Virus record (IMG/VR): IMGVR_UViG_3300043446_000617 | Location: 1-64,000 of that record | DNA length: 64,000 nucleotides | Origin: a virus | Direction: 5' to 3' (one strand) | In this document: positions 31,774-38,291 of the stretch, one piece after another | How the letters are laid out: each line of letters opens with the position of its first letter | Position numbering within the stretch: the first letter of the stretch is position 1 | Position numbers and translations under genes: made by a program | The notes under the pieces: generated by a model | Database searches by the model: none | What the model was told of the DNA's origin: nothing | The model's input: only the letters and a program-made list of their open reading frames with translations

Positions 31774-32270
31774 TGTTTGGCATTCCACTTTCTTGGCTAC
31801 TTTTGGGGTTTTCTATTGCTTTATTTGGGACTTACCGAGGTGGATATCACTTTGGTTGGGCAGATAGAGATGCTGAAATGCAAATAGCCATTGCTAAGAA
31901 GAATGAAGAATCTCGTCAAATAGAGCAAAAACTCAATGAAGAGCTAAATACTACTGCCAGTAAACTCATGGAGGTTAATAATGTTGTCAATCAAAAACAG
32001 TCTGCTTTGGATAATGCTATTAGGGCTGGTCGGGTGCGGATCAGCTCCCCAAGTTGTGTACAAGCCACCCCAAGTCCCGCCCCTACCACCACAGATTCAA
32101 AAGCAGGAAGTCAACCTGACAGACAGGCTAACGAAGCTTCTGATGCCGAACGAGCAACCCTCCAAGCCATCGCAGAAATAGTCGCCCAAGGTGATAAGAA
32201 TACTGCCGCATTGAATGCTTGCGTGGACGCATACGAGAATGTAAGGAATTTGTTAAATGGTAACAAGTGA
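31773..32270 (+). CDS. Rz: Rz-like inner-membrane spanin
   Basis: 165 residues. N-terminal membrane anchor (PLSWLLLGFSIALFGTYRGG) and a periplasmic coiled coil (KNEESRQIEQKLNEELNTTA, NQKQSALDNAIRAG), typical of i-spanins that span the periplasm and fuse the membranes at the end of lysis. A proline-rich lipoprotein frame (Rz1) is nested within it. Overlaps the endolysin start by 14 bases. Confidence 0.78.
   Translation: MFGIPLSWLLLGFSIALFGTYRGGYHFGWADRDAEMQIAIAKKNEESRQIEQKLNEELNTTASKLMEVNNVVNQKQSALDNAIRAGRVRISSPSCVQATPSPAPTTTDSKAGSQPDRQANEASDAERATLQAIAEIVAQGDKNTAALNACVDAYENVRNLLNGNK
31981..32181 (+). CDS. Rz1: Rz1-like outer-membrane lipoprotein spanin, nested in Rz
   Basis: 66 residues in the +1 frame entirely inside the Rz gene. 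Signal peptide MLSIKNSLLWIMLLGLVGC with lipobox LVGC, then a Pro-rich mature part (KPPQVPPLPPQIQKQ), the classic Rz1 composition and arrangement. It would pair with Rz through the periplasm. Easy to miss in annotation. Confidence 0.78.
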   Translation: MLSIKNSLLWIMLLGLVGCGSAPQVVYKPPQVPPLPPQIQKQEVNLTDRLTKLLMPNEQPSKPSQK

Positions 32271-32856
32271 TCAACTACAAAAACTGAAGATTAGCCCTGA
32301 ATGGGTTGATCCTTTAAACGAAACATTTGCTCGTTTTGACATCTCTACGCCACTTAGACAAGCTTGTTTTATTGGTCAAGCAGCACATGAGAGTGGTAAC
32401 TTTAAGAAACTCCAAGAGGGCTTGAGTTATTCTGCCGAACGACTCATGGTTATCTGGCCCAAGCGATTTCCTACGCTAGAGATTGCTCAAAAGTACGCTC
32501 GTAACGAAAAAGCATTGGCAAACAATGTTTACGCCAATCGTATGGGCAACAGAGATGAAGCCTCTGGTGATGGATTCAGGTTTTCTGGAAAAGGTCTGTT
32601 TCAACTAACTGGTCATGCAAATTTCTATCACGCAGGACAGGCTTTAGGTGTTGATTTTGTAATGCAACCAGAGTTGGTTAAAACACCGCAATATGCAGCT
32701 CTAACTGCAGGATGGTTTTGGTCTACACAGAAACTTAATCAGTATGCTGATACCCGAGACTACAAGACCATGACTAAACGCATAAATGGCGGTCTAATAG
32801 GTCTTGCAGATCGGGAAAAAGAGATAAATCACGCATTAGCAGTTCTTACTGCTTAG
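32257..32856 (+). CDS. GH19-family endolysin (chitinase-like muramidase)
   Basis: 199 residues. GH19 features: FIGQAAHESGNFKKLQEGLS with the catalytic Glu, ANNVYANRMGNRDEASGDGF, FSGKGLFQLTGHANF, and KRINGGLIG near the end. Cuts peptidoglycan glycan strands at lysis. No signal peptide, so it needs a holin. Its stop codon overlaps the stop of the convergent MazG-like gene. Confidence 0.92.
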   Translation: MVTSDQLQKLKISPEWVDPLNETFARFDISTPLRQACFIGQAAHESGNFKKLQEGLSYSAERLMVIWPKRFPTLEIAQKYARNEKALANNVYANRMGNRDEASGDGFRFSGKGLFQLTGHANFYHAGQALGVDFVMQPELVKTPQYAALTAGWFWSTQKLNQYADTRDYKTMTKRINGGLIGLADREKEINHALAVLTA

Positions 32857-33155
32857 TCCTTGTAAAAAATCCCATCAGCACCAAGTCTGCCTGTGCGTCC
32901 TTTAATCTCCTCGTAAGCGCCTTTAAAACAGTCTACAAGGTCTAAATCAGCGCAAGCGCAACCCATTACTAGGGTGACAAGAATATCGCCATAAGCGTCT
33001 TTTATTGCGTCTTTGTCATCTTTGGAGATGGCATCGAACAATTCGTCTAGCTCTTCCTTGGTCTTCAGGGCTTGAGCAAATGGAGTGCTATTTTGTACGA
33101 TTCCTCTTGCTTCACCCCATTGGATGACCTTCATTTCAACATCTGCATAACTCAT
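32853..33155 (-). CDS. MazG-like nucleotide pyrophosphohydrolase
   Basis: 100 residues. FAQALKTKEELDELFDAISK and DAIKDAYGDILVTLVMGCA give the EExxE...ExxD-type metal sites of the MazG/dUTPase-like all-alpha NTP pyrophosphatases; C-terminus YEEIKGRTGRLGADGIFYKD is typical of phage versions. May alter host nucleotide or (p)ppGpp pools. Last gene of the leftward set that begins at 34000. Confidence 0.75.
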   Translation of the reverse strand: MSYADVEMKVIQWGEARGIVQNSTPFAQALKTKEELDELFDAISKDDKDAIKDAYGDILVTLVMGCACADLDLVDCFKGAYEEIKGRTGRLGADGIFYKD

Positions 33156-33331
33156 TTCTTGCCCTTAGTATTAAGATTTTTATAAGTGATTCGTTTTGTC
33201 CAACAAGATTGACAGTTCCATTTAGAACCCATGTCAATTCCTCCTTCTGGAGGCTTCATGGATTCGCATTTATCACAGAACTTAAACTTGTTGGCAGGTG
33301 GATTACCGCCTAACTCAATTGGTGGCATCAT
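33152..33331 (-). CDS. Small zinc-ribbon protein
   Basis: 59 residues from ATG 33331 in an ATGA overlap. CDKC near residue 20 and CQSC near 42 form a zinc-ribbon pair; Pro-rich start (MMPPIELGGNPP) and basic tail. ATGA overlaps on both ends show it is in the operon. Function unknown. Confidence 0.65.
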   Translation of the reverse strand: MMPPIELGGNPPANKFKFCDKCESMKPPEGGIDMGSKWNCQSCWTKRITYKNLNTKGKK

Positions 33332-33510
33332 TTTTTATCTCTCGCAGGACAAGTTCGTCCCTGATTGCAGTTCCCATGACAAGGTGGGCATACTTTCATG
33401 TTTCTTACATAAGTAGCAAAACTATGTGCCGTATCACCAAATGGTTTCATCTTCTCAAACTCTTTGGCAACCTCTTCTAGAGTGTCGTTTCTGGTTTGAT
33501 TCTCGTTCAT
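33328..33510 (-). CDS. Small cysteine-rich protein
   Basis: 60 residues from ATG 33510 behind a strong GCGGAGGATAAG site; longer frames upstream lack one. Helical start (MNENQTRNDTLEEVAKEFEK) and CPPCHGNCNQGRTCPARDKK at the end. Probably metal-binding. Function unknown. Confidence 0.65.
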   Translation of the reverse strand: MNENQTRNDTLEEVAKEFEKMKPFGDTAHSFATYVRNMKVCPPCHGNCNQGRTCPARDKK

Positions 33511-33689
33511 CTTATCCTCCGCAGCGGAATATCTAATTTCTCTGGTGGTGGAGGAGTCATGTTCTCTGAAGGAGGAGTCCATCCATGCTTTCTCCAAAGG
33601 GCTTGGACATCCGATCCTGATTCCCATTTAAAGTCTTTCAAGGGAATAGATGGATAGCTAATCTTTGAATGTGGTGGTTTTTCAATCAT
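33507..33689 (-). CDS. Small hypothetical protein
   Basis: 60 residues, ATGA overlap at both ends. Trp and Pro-rich (DVQALWRKHGWTPPSENMTP). The upstream in-frame ATG at 33698 lies inside the preceding gene. No family recognised. Confidence 0.6.
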   Translation of the reverse strand: MIEKPPHSKISYPSIPLKDFKWESGSDVQALWRKHGWTPPSENMTPPPPEKLDIPLRRIR

Positions 33690-34000
33690 ACTGTCCACTC
33701 CCTTTCTGCACGACCTGAGTCTGATTTGACTGTCTTACCAGTTAATTTGATAAGTCCAATCTTCTGCATTTCTCCCAAACGCCTGGCAACCTGATTTGAG
33801 TCTAGGTTTGTCATGGCTGAGATTCCATCTTTACCAAGTGGCCCATAAGTCTGCAGGCACTCTAAGATTATTTGGAAGTGGTGGGCAACAACAGGCTTGA
33901 TTGCTTCTGCCGCCTCATGTGATGTTACAGGGTCTGTTTTCCTGACTCTAGGAAACTCAGACAAGTTAAACATTCTGTCAAAAGCACTTTTAATATCCAT
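33686..34000 (-). CDS. Winged-helix DNA-binding protein
   Basis: 104 residues behind TTAATAGGAGTTAATA. Pattern HHFQIILECLQTYGPLGKDG, ISAMTNLDSNQVARRLGEMQ, IGLIKLTGKTVKSDSGR is a winged helix with its wing. N-terminal VRKTDPVTSHEAAEAIKP is common in phage replication-region proteins. Probably binds DNA; first gene of its group. Confidence 0.7.
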   Translation of the reverse strand: MDIKSAFDRMFNLSEFPRVRKTDPVTSHEAAEAIKPVVAHHFQIILECLQTYGPLGKDGISAMTNLDSNQVARRLGEMQKIGLIKLTGKTVKSDSGRAEREWTV

Positions 34001-34088
34001 TATTAACTCCTATTAAGTTGGGGGTACTTACTGTTCTTTCGCAAACTAAGGAAACTCATTGCACAGCTTTCCCCCCGAGAAAAGTTTA

Positions 34089-34328
34089 TCAGAAAGGCAC
34101 GTCAGAGTCATCAAACCCTGTTGCTTTAGAGCGTTCAGAAGGCTTTGCTTGTTGTTCCTTGGGAGACACTGCCAAACCCATGAATTTACCGCCCTTACCT
34201 TCTTTGATCCAAGCAGATAGCCAGTAATCCTGACCACCTACTGTTATGTTTCCTTTGTAATCAGGATGGTTTCCTGTTTCTTTCTTGTCATTCTTGAACA
34301 AAACACCCGAGTTATCACGCTTTTCCAT
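34089..34328 (-). CDS. SSB-like small protein with acidic tail
   Basis: 79 residues. Full version of the partial gene at the window start. Beta-rich N-terminal part ([35 protein letters not shown]) and acidic aromatic tail DDSDVPF as in bacterial SSB. Immediately downstream of the annealing protein (1-base gap), which supports a shared recombination task. Confidence 0.7.
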   Translation of the reverse strand: MEKRDNSGVLFKNDKKETGNHPDYKGNITVGGQDYWLSAWIKEGKGGKFMGLAVSPKEQQAKPSERSKATGFDDSDVPF

Positions 34329-34329
34329 A

Positions 34330-34938
34330 TTAAATTTCCTTTGCCTTTTTCAAGGCGGTACGCACTTTACTAGGAAGCAAAGTCCACAATGCGATTTTTT
34401 GCTCGGCATCTAGGCTCTCTGCTTCTAACTTAACCCAAGCTTCTCTTGGATCACCTTGCTCGCACATGGCAATCAATTCGACTGCCATCTCTTGCAGGTA
34501 CTGTAATTCCTCTTCAGGAATGTTATCTGTTGCACCCTGAGTAGGCGTAATCACGACTAATTTACCTTCTTCTGGGACATCTTCACCGCTATACAAATAT
34601 AGACCCAATCCATGAAGTGCCAGGGCTTTTGTCATGCAGCGCATGATGGCAGTATTAACTGCAAAAGCGTCAGGTTTAGGGATTGCTTTGTTTCGGTAAT
34701 CCATGACTGGCAATTGGCAAGTCATTGGTTTGTTGAACATGGTAACTGTCACAAATACCATTGCCGTACCATTGATGTCCATGAAACACTTGTCTCCGAA
34801 CATTTCCACCTTGTAGGAAGCAGTAGGATCAGCCTTGAGAGCTTCTGCCCAACCCCATGCCCATGATAGGTAGGACAAACCATTTTTCTTCTCAACGTGT
34901 TCGTTGACATTGGTTTTTAGTAACGCTTCTATTGACAT
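34330..34938 (-). CDS. Sak3/DUF1071-type annealing protein with shared C-terminal module
   Basis: 202 residues. The N-terminal 125 fit the DUF1071/Sak3 single-strand annealing family ([60 protein letters not shown]). Residues 129-202 ([20 protein letters not shown] to the end) are nearly the same as in the Erf protein at 626-1240, whose core is unrelated. So the recombinase core was exchanged in frame while its tail stayed. Confidence 0.85.
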   Translation of the reverse strand: MSIEALLKTNVNEHVEKKNGLSYLSWAWGWAEALKADPTASYKVEMFGDKCFMDINGTAMVFVTVTMFNKPMTCQLPVMDYRNKAIPKPDAFAVNTAIMRCMTKALALHGLGLYLYSGEDVPEEGKLVVITPTQGATDNIPEEELQYLQEMAVELIAMCEQGDPREAWVKLEAESLDAEQKIALWTLLPSKVRTALKKAKEI

Positions 34939-34939
34939 A

Positions 34940-35125
34940 TTAACTCCTGTAAGTATCTAACTCGTCATCGATGATTTGTTTTTGTTGATCAAGGTCTAAA
35001 TCCTTGAACTGGATAAAGTCTGCTTCTTGGCAACAGACTATTTTGTTTCCTTTTGTTTTCAAACAATAAGGGCAGTACTGAATTCCTGAGAATTCTTCTA
35101 TGTAGGTCTGAAATAGTGATTTCAT
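34940..35125 (-). CDS. Small cysteine-containing early protein
   Basis: 61 residues, homologous to 1250-1432 (CPYCLKTKGNKIVCCQEADF, FKDLDLDQQ). Conserved Cys pattern. Function unknown. Confidence 0.75.
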   Translation of the reverse strand: MKSLFQTYIEEFSGIQYCPYCLKTKGNKIVCCQEADFIQFKDLDLDQQKQIIDDELDTYRS

Positions 35126-35325
35126 TAGTGAAGCTTGTCAAATGCCATTTCCCATAAGACATCAGATGCTAGGTTGGTTAGTTTGTCTAACTCATCTTCT
35201 GTCAATGGCGTACCATCTTCATAACTACCACTAGAGAAGTAAGCATCGCAGAAATCTGGATAATCTCTGCTATCTACTCCATCTACCTCTAGGTCTACGA
35301 CCTGTTTTCCATTAAGTATTGGCAT
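35125..35325 (-). CDS. Small acidic early protein
   Basis: 66 residues from ATG 35325 with AGGAG upstream; homologous to 1432-1632. First gene of the right leftward operon. Two residues that are Cys or Tyr in the left copy are Ser here, and one Ala is Cys. Function unknown. Confidence 0.78.
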   Translation of the reverse strand: MPILNGKQVVDLEVDGVDSRDYPDFCDAYFSSGSYEDGTPLTEDELDKLTNLASDVLWEMAFDKLH

Positions 35326-35553
35326 ATTCACTCCTGTTGTTTACCAAATGTCCGTTTTTGCAATTCGTCCCTGTTTTACGCTTGATTCAATCAACCATGT
35401 TAGGCACAAGTTTCGATGGCATTGCAACTGTTTAGCTCGATGGACTTCGAGGAGAAAGTTGCCCAACACCTGTAATGTGCCACACCTTTTTAATCTTTTT
35501 AATAGGGATAAACCCTTAGTTACAAGACTATTTTGCCATGCTAGGCTACTCGT
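35326..35553. promoter_or_regulatory. Divergent early control region, right copy
   Basis: 228 bases, with the same two conserved islands as 1633-1863: AAGTTTCGATGGCATTGCAA with following TTTAG, and TGTAATGTGCCACACCTTTT through the palindrome at 35503-35518. Holds promoters in both directions. Confidence 0.6.
35503..35547 (+). promoter_or_regulatory. Palindrome and early promoter, right copy
   Basis: TAGGGATAAACCCTTA (35503-35518), then TTACAA (35520-35525), 16 bases, TAGGCT (35542-35547). The ATG at 35554 lies 6 bases downstream, so transcription would start at or next to it. Confidence 0.5.
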
Positions 35554-35739
35554 ATGAACATCGAACAAATTGAACAAACTTGCGCTGAAACACTACAGGG
35601 CTATGCTAATCGCATGGCTGTTGTCTATGTTGACGAACCTGGCGATTTCTCTGCAGCAGTAACTGCTTTGCTTGTCAGAACTCTAGAGTTGCATCTAGAT
35701 CGTCCAATAAACATAAAAAAAATGCTTGACACGCATTAA
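35554..35739 (+). CDS. Small early protein, right copy
   Basis: 61 residues, homologous to 1864-2043 (CAETLQGYANRMAVVYVDEP, RTLELHLDRPINI). Probably leaderless. Its last codons lie over the promoter of the downstream small RNA. Confidence 0.75.
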   Translation: MNIEQIEQTCAETLQGYANRMAVVYVDEPGDFSAAVTALLVRTLELHLDRPINIKKMLDTH

Positions 35740-35752
35740 ATTTGTGTAAAAT
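35726..35752 (+). promoter_or_regulatory. Promoter for structured RNA
   Basis: Perfect -35 TTGACA (35726-35731), 15 bases, TAAAAT (35747-35752). Predicted start near 35759, just before the structured RNA. Confidence 0.6.
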
Positions 35753-35758
35753 AAAGTT

Positions 35759-35878
35759 GTTGCTGTGGTAGGTAACAAAATTAAGGCCGTTTGCACATAC
35801 TCTCTGTCTTCCCTAAGTACCGATAAGGGTGTATTTAGGAAAGACTACCACCAGAGAGTAGTTGCAAGCGGTTTTTTT
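35759..35878 (+). ncRNA. Structured small RNA with own promoter, terminator and possible pseudoknot
   Basis: Outer stem 35787-35806 pairs with 35852-35871 (20 positions, one G-U and a 2x2 internal loop). Inner stem 35807-35820 pairs with 35831-35844 (14 positions including G-U pairs) around a 10-base loop. Seven T follow at 35872-35878, as in a Rho-independent terminator. The 7-base bulge CTACCAC (35845-35851) is exactly complementary to GTGGTAG at 35765-35771, which would close a pseudoknot. About 120 nt. No counterpart in the left copy. Function unknown. Confidence 0.65.
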
Positions 35879-36102
35879 ATTTCTACTTCAGCTTCCGTAC
35901 TCCACACGAAAGTAGTGCATCTGCATGGATGGCTTGGAAGAAAACACCGACATCAGGAAACACCCCCTGTTTGCCGACCAGCGTTAGTTAAGCGACTGGT
36001 AAAGCATTTGGTACATCGGTGGAAACAAGGCCAAATGTATAAGCGAATTAACTCGTCATGCGCACTTGGGGCGTTTTGTATTTTAGTTAACAGGAGTCAA
36101 TA
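35879..36102. other. Noncoding stretch after the small RNA
   Basis: 224 bases. An ORF spanning 35765-36103 crosses the RNA hairpin and does not look like a protein. A local stem ACCAG/CTGGT (about 35978-36001) inside a longer CACCGA/TCGGTG pairing suggests more RNA structure, possibly an untranslated leader of the gene at 36103. Confidence 0.4.
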
Positions 36103-36549
36103 ATGAATACCTTAATGCTTGGAGAAGGTCGGATAGAAAGTCCTCTATCCACCCTTGGAGAACCTATGTCTAAAGGAAATAGCATGGATAACTTTGAAAG
36201 ATTCTGGACAACTTGGCCTAAATCATTCAGAAAAGGTGGCAAGGCTGCCTGTCTCGTAAAGTGGAAAAAGTTTTATTGTGATACTTGCGCAGACCAGATC
36301 ATCAAGCATATCGAATGGATGAAAACAACAGATGCTTGGAGAAAAGACGATGGTGCTTTTATTCCTGCACCTCTGGTTTATCTGAATCAACAAAGATGGG
36401 ATGGGGCTGAGATTCCAGAAAGCTTCGGGATCAAAAAAGAAGTTGAAATTGATCCTGCACTTGCAAAGATTGAGGCTGACAGAAAAAAAGCCGCCCCAAT
36501 GCCTGAACATATAAGAACTAGACTAGCTCAATTAAGGAATAAAACATGA
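36103..36549 (+). CDS. Phage replication protein, alternative core with shared tail
   Basis: 148 residues with AACAGGAGTCAATA upstream. The core FERFWTTWPKSFRKGGKAAC, IPAPLVYLNQQRWDGAEIP resembles the C-terminal domains of phage replisome-organiser/DnaT-like proteins. The tail IDPALAKIEADRKKAAPMPE, HIRTRLAQLR matches the end of the DUF1376 protein at 2486-3331, which otherwise differs. Replication role inferred. Confidence 0.68.
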   Translation: MNTLMLGEGRIESPLSTLGEPMSKGNSMDNFERFWTTWPKSFRKGGKAACLVKWKKFYCDTCADQIIKHIEWMKTTDAWRKDDGAFIPAPLVYLNQQRWDGAEIPESFGIKKEVEIDPALAKIEADRKKAAPMPEHIRTRLAQLRNKT

Positions 36550-36653
36550 GCCACTATCAGGCAATGATCCTGTTAGACCAAGTAAAGGATGGAAAGAATG
36601 TTCCGCTTTATCTGATAAACAAAGCATTGGAGCTTACAGGAGACTTAGAGTAA
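36546..36653 (+). CDS. Conserved 35-residue microprotein
   Basis: MSHYQAMILLDQVKDGKNVP, LYLINKALELTGDLE. Homologue of 3810-3917, here ATGA-coupled directly to the replication gene since no HNH gene intervenes. Confidence 0.7.
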   Translation: MSHYQAMILLDQVKDGKNVPLYLINKALELTGDLE

Positions 36654-36659
36654 ACACCT

Positions 36660-36872
36660 ATGGTTTATTCAAGAAAAGTTGTATCAAATGTTGGAGACAG
36701 AGTTGTATTGGAAAAAGCCGAAGCAAGGGAAATATTCCGCTCTTGGCAGACAACCAGAGATAACGACTTTGTTCGTGCCAGACTTGAGCGTTGCGAAAGA
36801 ATCTATGGAACTGGAGCAAGAGATCGAGTCCGTTTTTATATGCGTCAAATGAAAGAAGGACAAATTGAATGA
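36660..36872 (+). CDS. Conserved small basic phage protein
   Basis: 70 residues, homologue of 3924-4136 (EKAEAREIFRSWQTTRDNDF, ERCERIYGTGARDRVR). Stop TGA overlaps the ATG at 36869, the start of the alternative frame in the methyltransferase gene. Confidence 0.75.
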   Translation: MVYSRKVVSNVGDRVVLEKAEAREIFRSWQTTRDNDFVRARLERCERIYGTGARDRVRFYMRQMKEGQIE

Positions 36873-37866
36873 GTTGGCTAATCAGCAGGGCCTTAATGAA
36901 CTCGCTCTCTTCGCAGGAGCAGGTGGAGGCATTCTCGGAGGACACCTCCTTGGATGGAGAACAGTCTGTGCAGTTGAATGGGAGCAATACCCAGCTAGCG
37001 TATTGTGCGCAAGACAAAATGATGGGTTTCTCCCGCCTTTCCCGATTTGGGATGACGTTCAAACCTTTGATGGAAGACCTTGGCGAGGAATTGTTGATGT
37101 CGTATCTGGCGGGTTTCCATGCCAAGACATCTCAGCCGCAGGAAAAGGTGTCGGAATCGATGGAGAGCGGTCAGGAATGTGGCGAGAAATGGCGAGGATC
37201 ATTCGTGAAGTACGACCCAGATTCGTCTTCGTGGAAAACTCACCAATGCTCACTTCTCGGGGACTTGGAGCCGTTCTCGGAGACTTGGCCTCAATGGGGT
37301 TTGATGCGAAATGGGGAGTGTTGGGAGCAAACGACATTGGAGCGAACCATCAGAGGGACAGGATTTGGATTAGAGGAGAACAAATGGGCAACTCCGACAA
37401 CCATGGACAAACTTCCTCCGAAGTCTGCCCAAGCTTTGGAGAAAGAAGCAACACAAGCTCGACCTGGCAGAAGCAAACCTGCCAATCTAAGGGATCAGGT
37501 GAGCAATATGCAGAACTGGCCTACCCCGAACGCATGGGATGGCAAGAGAGGACCTCGGAGCGAGGAAAATCTGAAGAACAAGAAGCACCAAATCAACCTG
37601 ATAACTGCAGTCAAACAAGCGGAGCGGGAGAAGCTTTTGCCAACACCAAACGCTCGGGATTGGAAGGACGGAAAGACTGCGGGAAACAGGAAGTCACCTG
37701 GACTTGGGGTGGTGGCGCACCAATTGGAAACAGAGACTGGTGGGCAACTGAACCCAACGTGGGTCGAGTGGCTCATGGGGTGGCCGCTCGGATGGAGCGA
37801 ATTAAAGCCATTGGTAACGGACAAGTCCCCTTGTGCGCTGCCTCCGCATGGAGAGTCCTGAAATGA
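36865..37866 (+). CDS. C5-cytosine DNA methyltransferase, TTG start
   Basis: 333 residues. Motifs as in the left copy: LALFAGAGGGILGGHLLGW, GGFPCQDISAAGKG, VFVENSPML, NHQRDRIWI, IKAIGNGQVPLCAASAWR. A stop lies just upstream in this frame and no ATG precedes motif I, so TTG 36865 is the likely start, sharing AAGGA with the ATG at 36869. The target-recognition part is longer than in the left copy. Overlapped by 36869-37861. Confidence 0.88.
   Translation: MNELANQQGLNELALFAGAGGGILGGHLLGWRTVCAVEWEQYPASVLCARQNDGFLPPFPIWDDVQTFDGRPWRGIVDVVSGGFPCQDISAAGKGVGIDGERSGMWREMARIIREVRPRFVFVENSPMLTSRGLGAVLGDLASMGFDAKWGVLGANDIGANHQRDRIWIRGEQMGNSDNHGQTSSEVCPSFGERSNTSSTWQKQTCQSKGSGEQYAELAYPERMGWQERTSERGKSEEQEAPNQPDNCSQTSGAGEAFANTKRSGLEGRKDCGKQEVTWTWGGGAPIGNRDWWATEPNVGRVAHGVAARMERIKAIGNGQVPLCAASAWRVLK
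36869..37861 (+). CDS. Alternative-frame protein with WPTP repeats over the methyltransferase
   Basis: 330 residues, ATGA-coupled to the gene before. It contains three variants of one module: WATPTTMDKLPPKSAQALEK, WPTPNAWDGKRGPRSEENLK and LPTPNARDWKDGKTAGNRKS, each followed by a Leu-containing helix. It ends LNPTWVEWLMGWPLGWSELK. The repeat structure in this frame argues for true coding. Also shares SFVKYDPDSSSWKTHQCSLL with the left-copy frame. Function unknown. Confidence 0.6.
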   Translation: MSWLISRALMNSLSSQEQVEAFSEDTSLDGEQSVQLNGSNTQLAYCAQDKMMGFSRLSRFGMTFKPLMEDLGEELLMSYLAGFHAKTSQPQEKVSESMESGQECGEKWRGSFVKYDPDSSSWKTHQCSLLGDLEPFSETWPQWGLMRNGECWEQTTLERTIRGTGFGLEENKWATPTTMDKLPPKSAQALEKEATQARPGRSKPANLRDQVSNMQNWPTPNAWDGKRGPRSEENLKNKKHQINLITAVKQAEREKLLPTPNARDWKDGKTAGNRKSPGLGVVAHQLETETGGQLNPTWVEWLMGWPLGWSELKPLVTDKSPCALPPHGES

Positions 37867-38291
37867 CATTCATGTTGACCTACATTGTCTATGGTGAGCC
37901 AGTAGGCAAAGGCAGACCAAGGTTTGCTAGAAGGGGCAAATTCACCTCTACCTATACGCCACAAAAGACAAAGACTTACGAAGATGAAATCAGGATGATG
38001 GCAAAGGCAGCTATGGGTGCTTCAGAGCCTTTAGACACGCCTATAACAGTCGCAATTTATATCAGAGTTGGAATACCCGCATCCTACTCAAAACAGAAGC
38101 GCAAAGACGCATTGTCAGGAATCATCAAGCCCATGAAGAAGCCCGATCTAGACAATGTAGCCAAGTGCTTTTTGGACTCCATGAATGAAATTGTCTATCT
38201 GGATGACAAACAGGTAGTCAATCTCCATGTGACAAAGGTTTATGCAGAAACCCCTGCAGTAGAAGTAATGGTTAAAGAGGATTTAACATGA
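37863..38291 (+). CDS. rusA: RusA-type Holliday junction resolvase
   Basis: 142 residues from ATG 37863, overlapping the methyltransferase stop. VYGEPVGKGRPRFARRGKF and MKKPDLDNVAKCFLDSMNEI, VYLDDKQVVNLHVTKVY hold the acidic catalytic residues. Homologue of 4974-5402; the sequence has drifted more than its neighbours. Confidence 0.9.
   Translation: MTFMLTYIVYGEPVGKGRPRFARRGKFTSTYTPQKTKTYEDEIRMMAKAAMGASEPLDTPITVAIYIRVGIPASYSKQKRKDALSGIIKPMKKPDLDNVAKCFLDSMNEIVYLDDKQVVNLHVTKVYAETPAVEVMVKEDLT

Noticed and set aside
35765-36103. 112-codon plus-strand ORF
   Set aside because: It runs through the RNA hairpin and terminator, has no ribosome-binding site or counterpart, and its composition is not protein-like.
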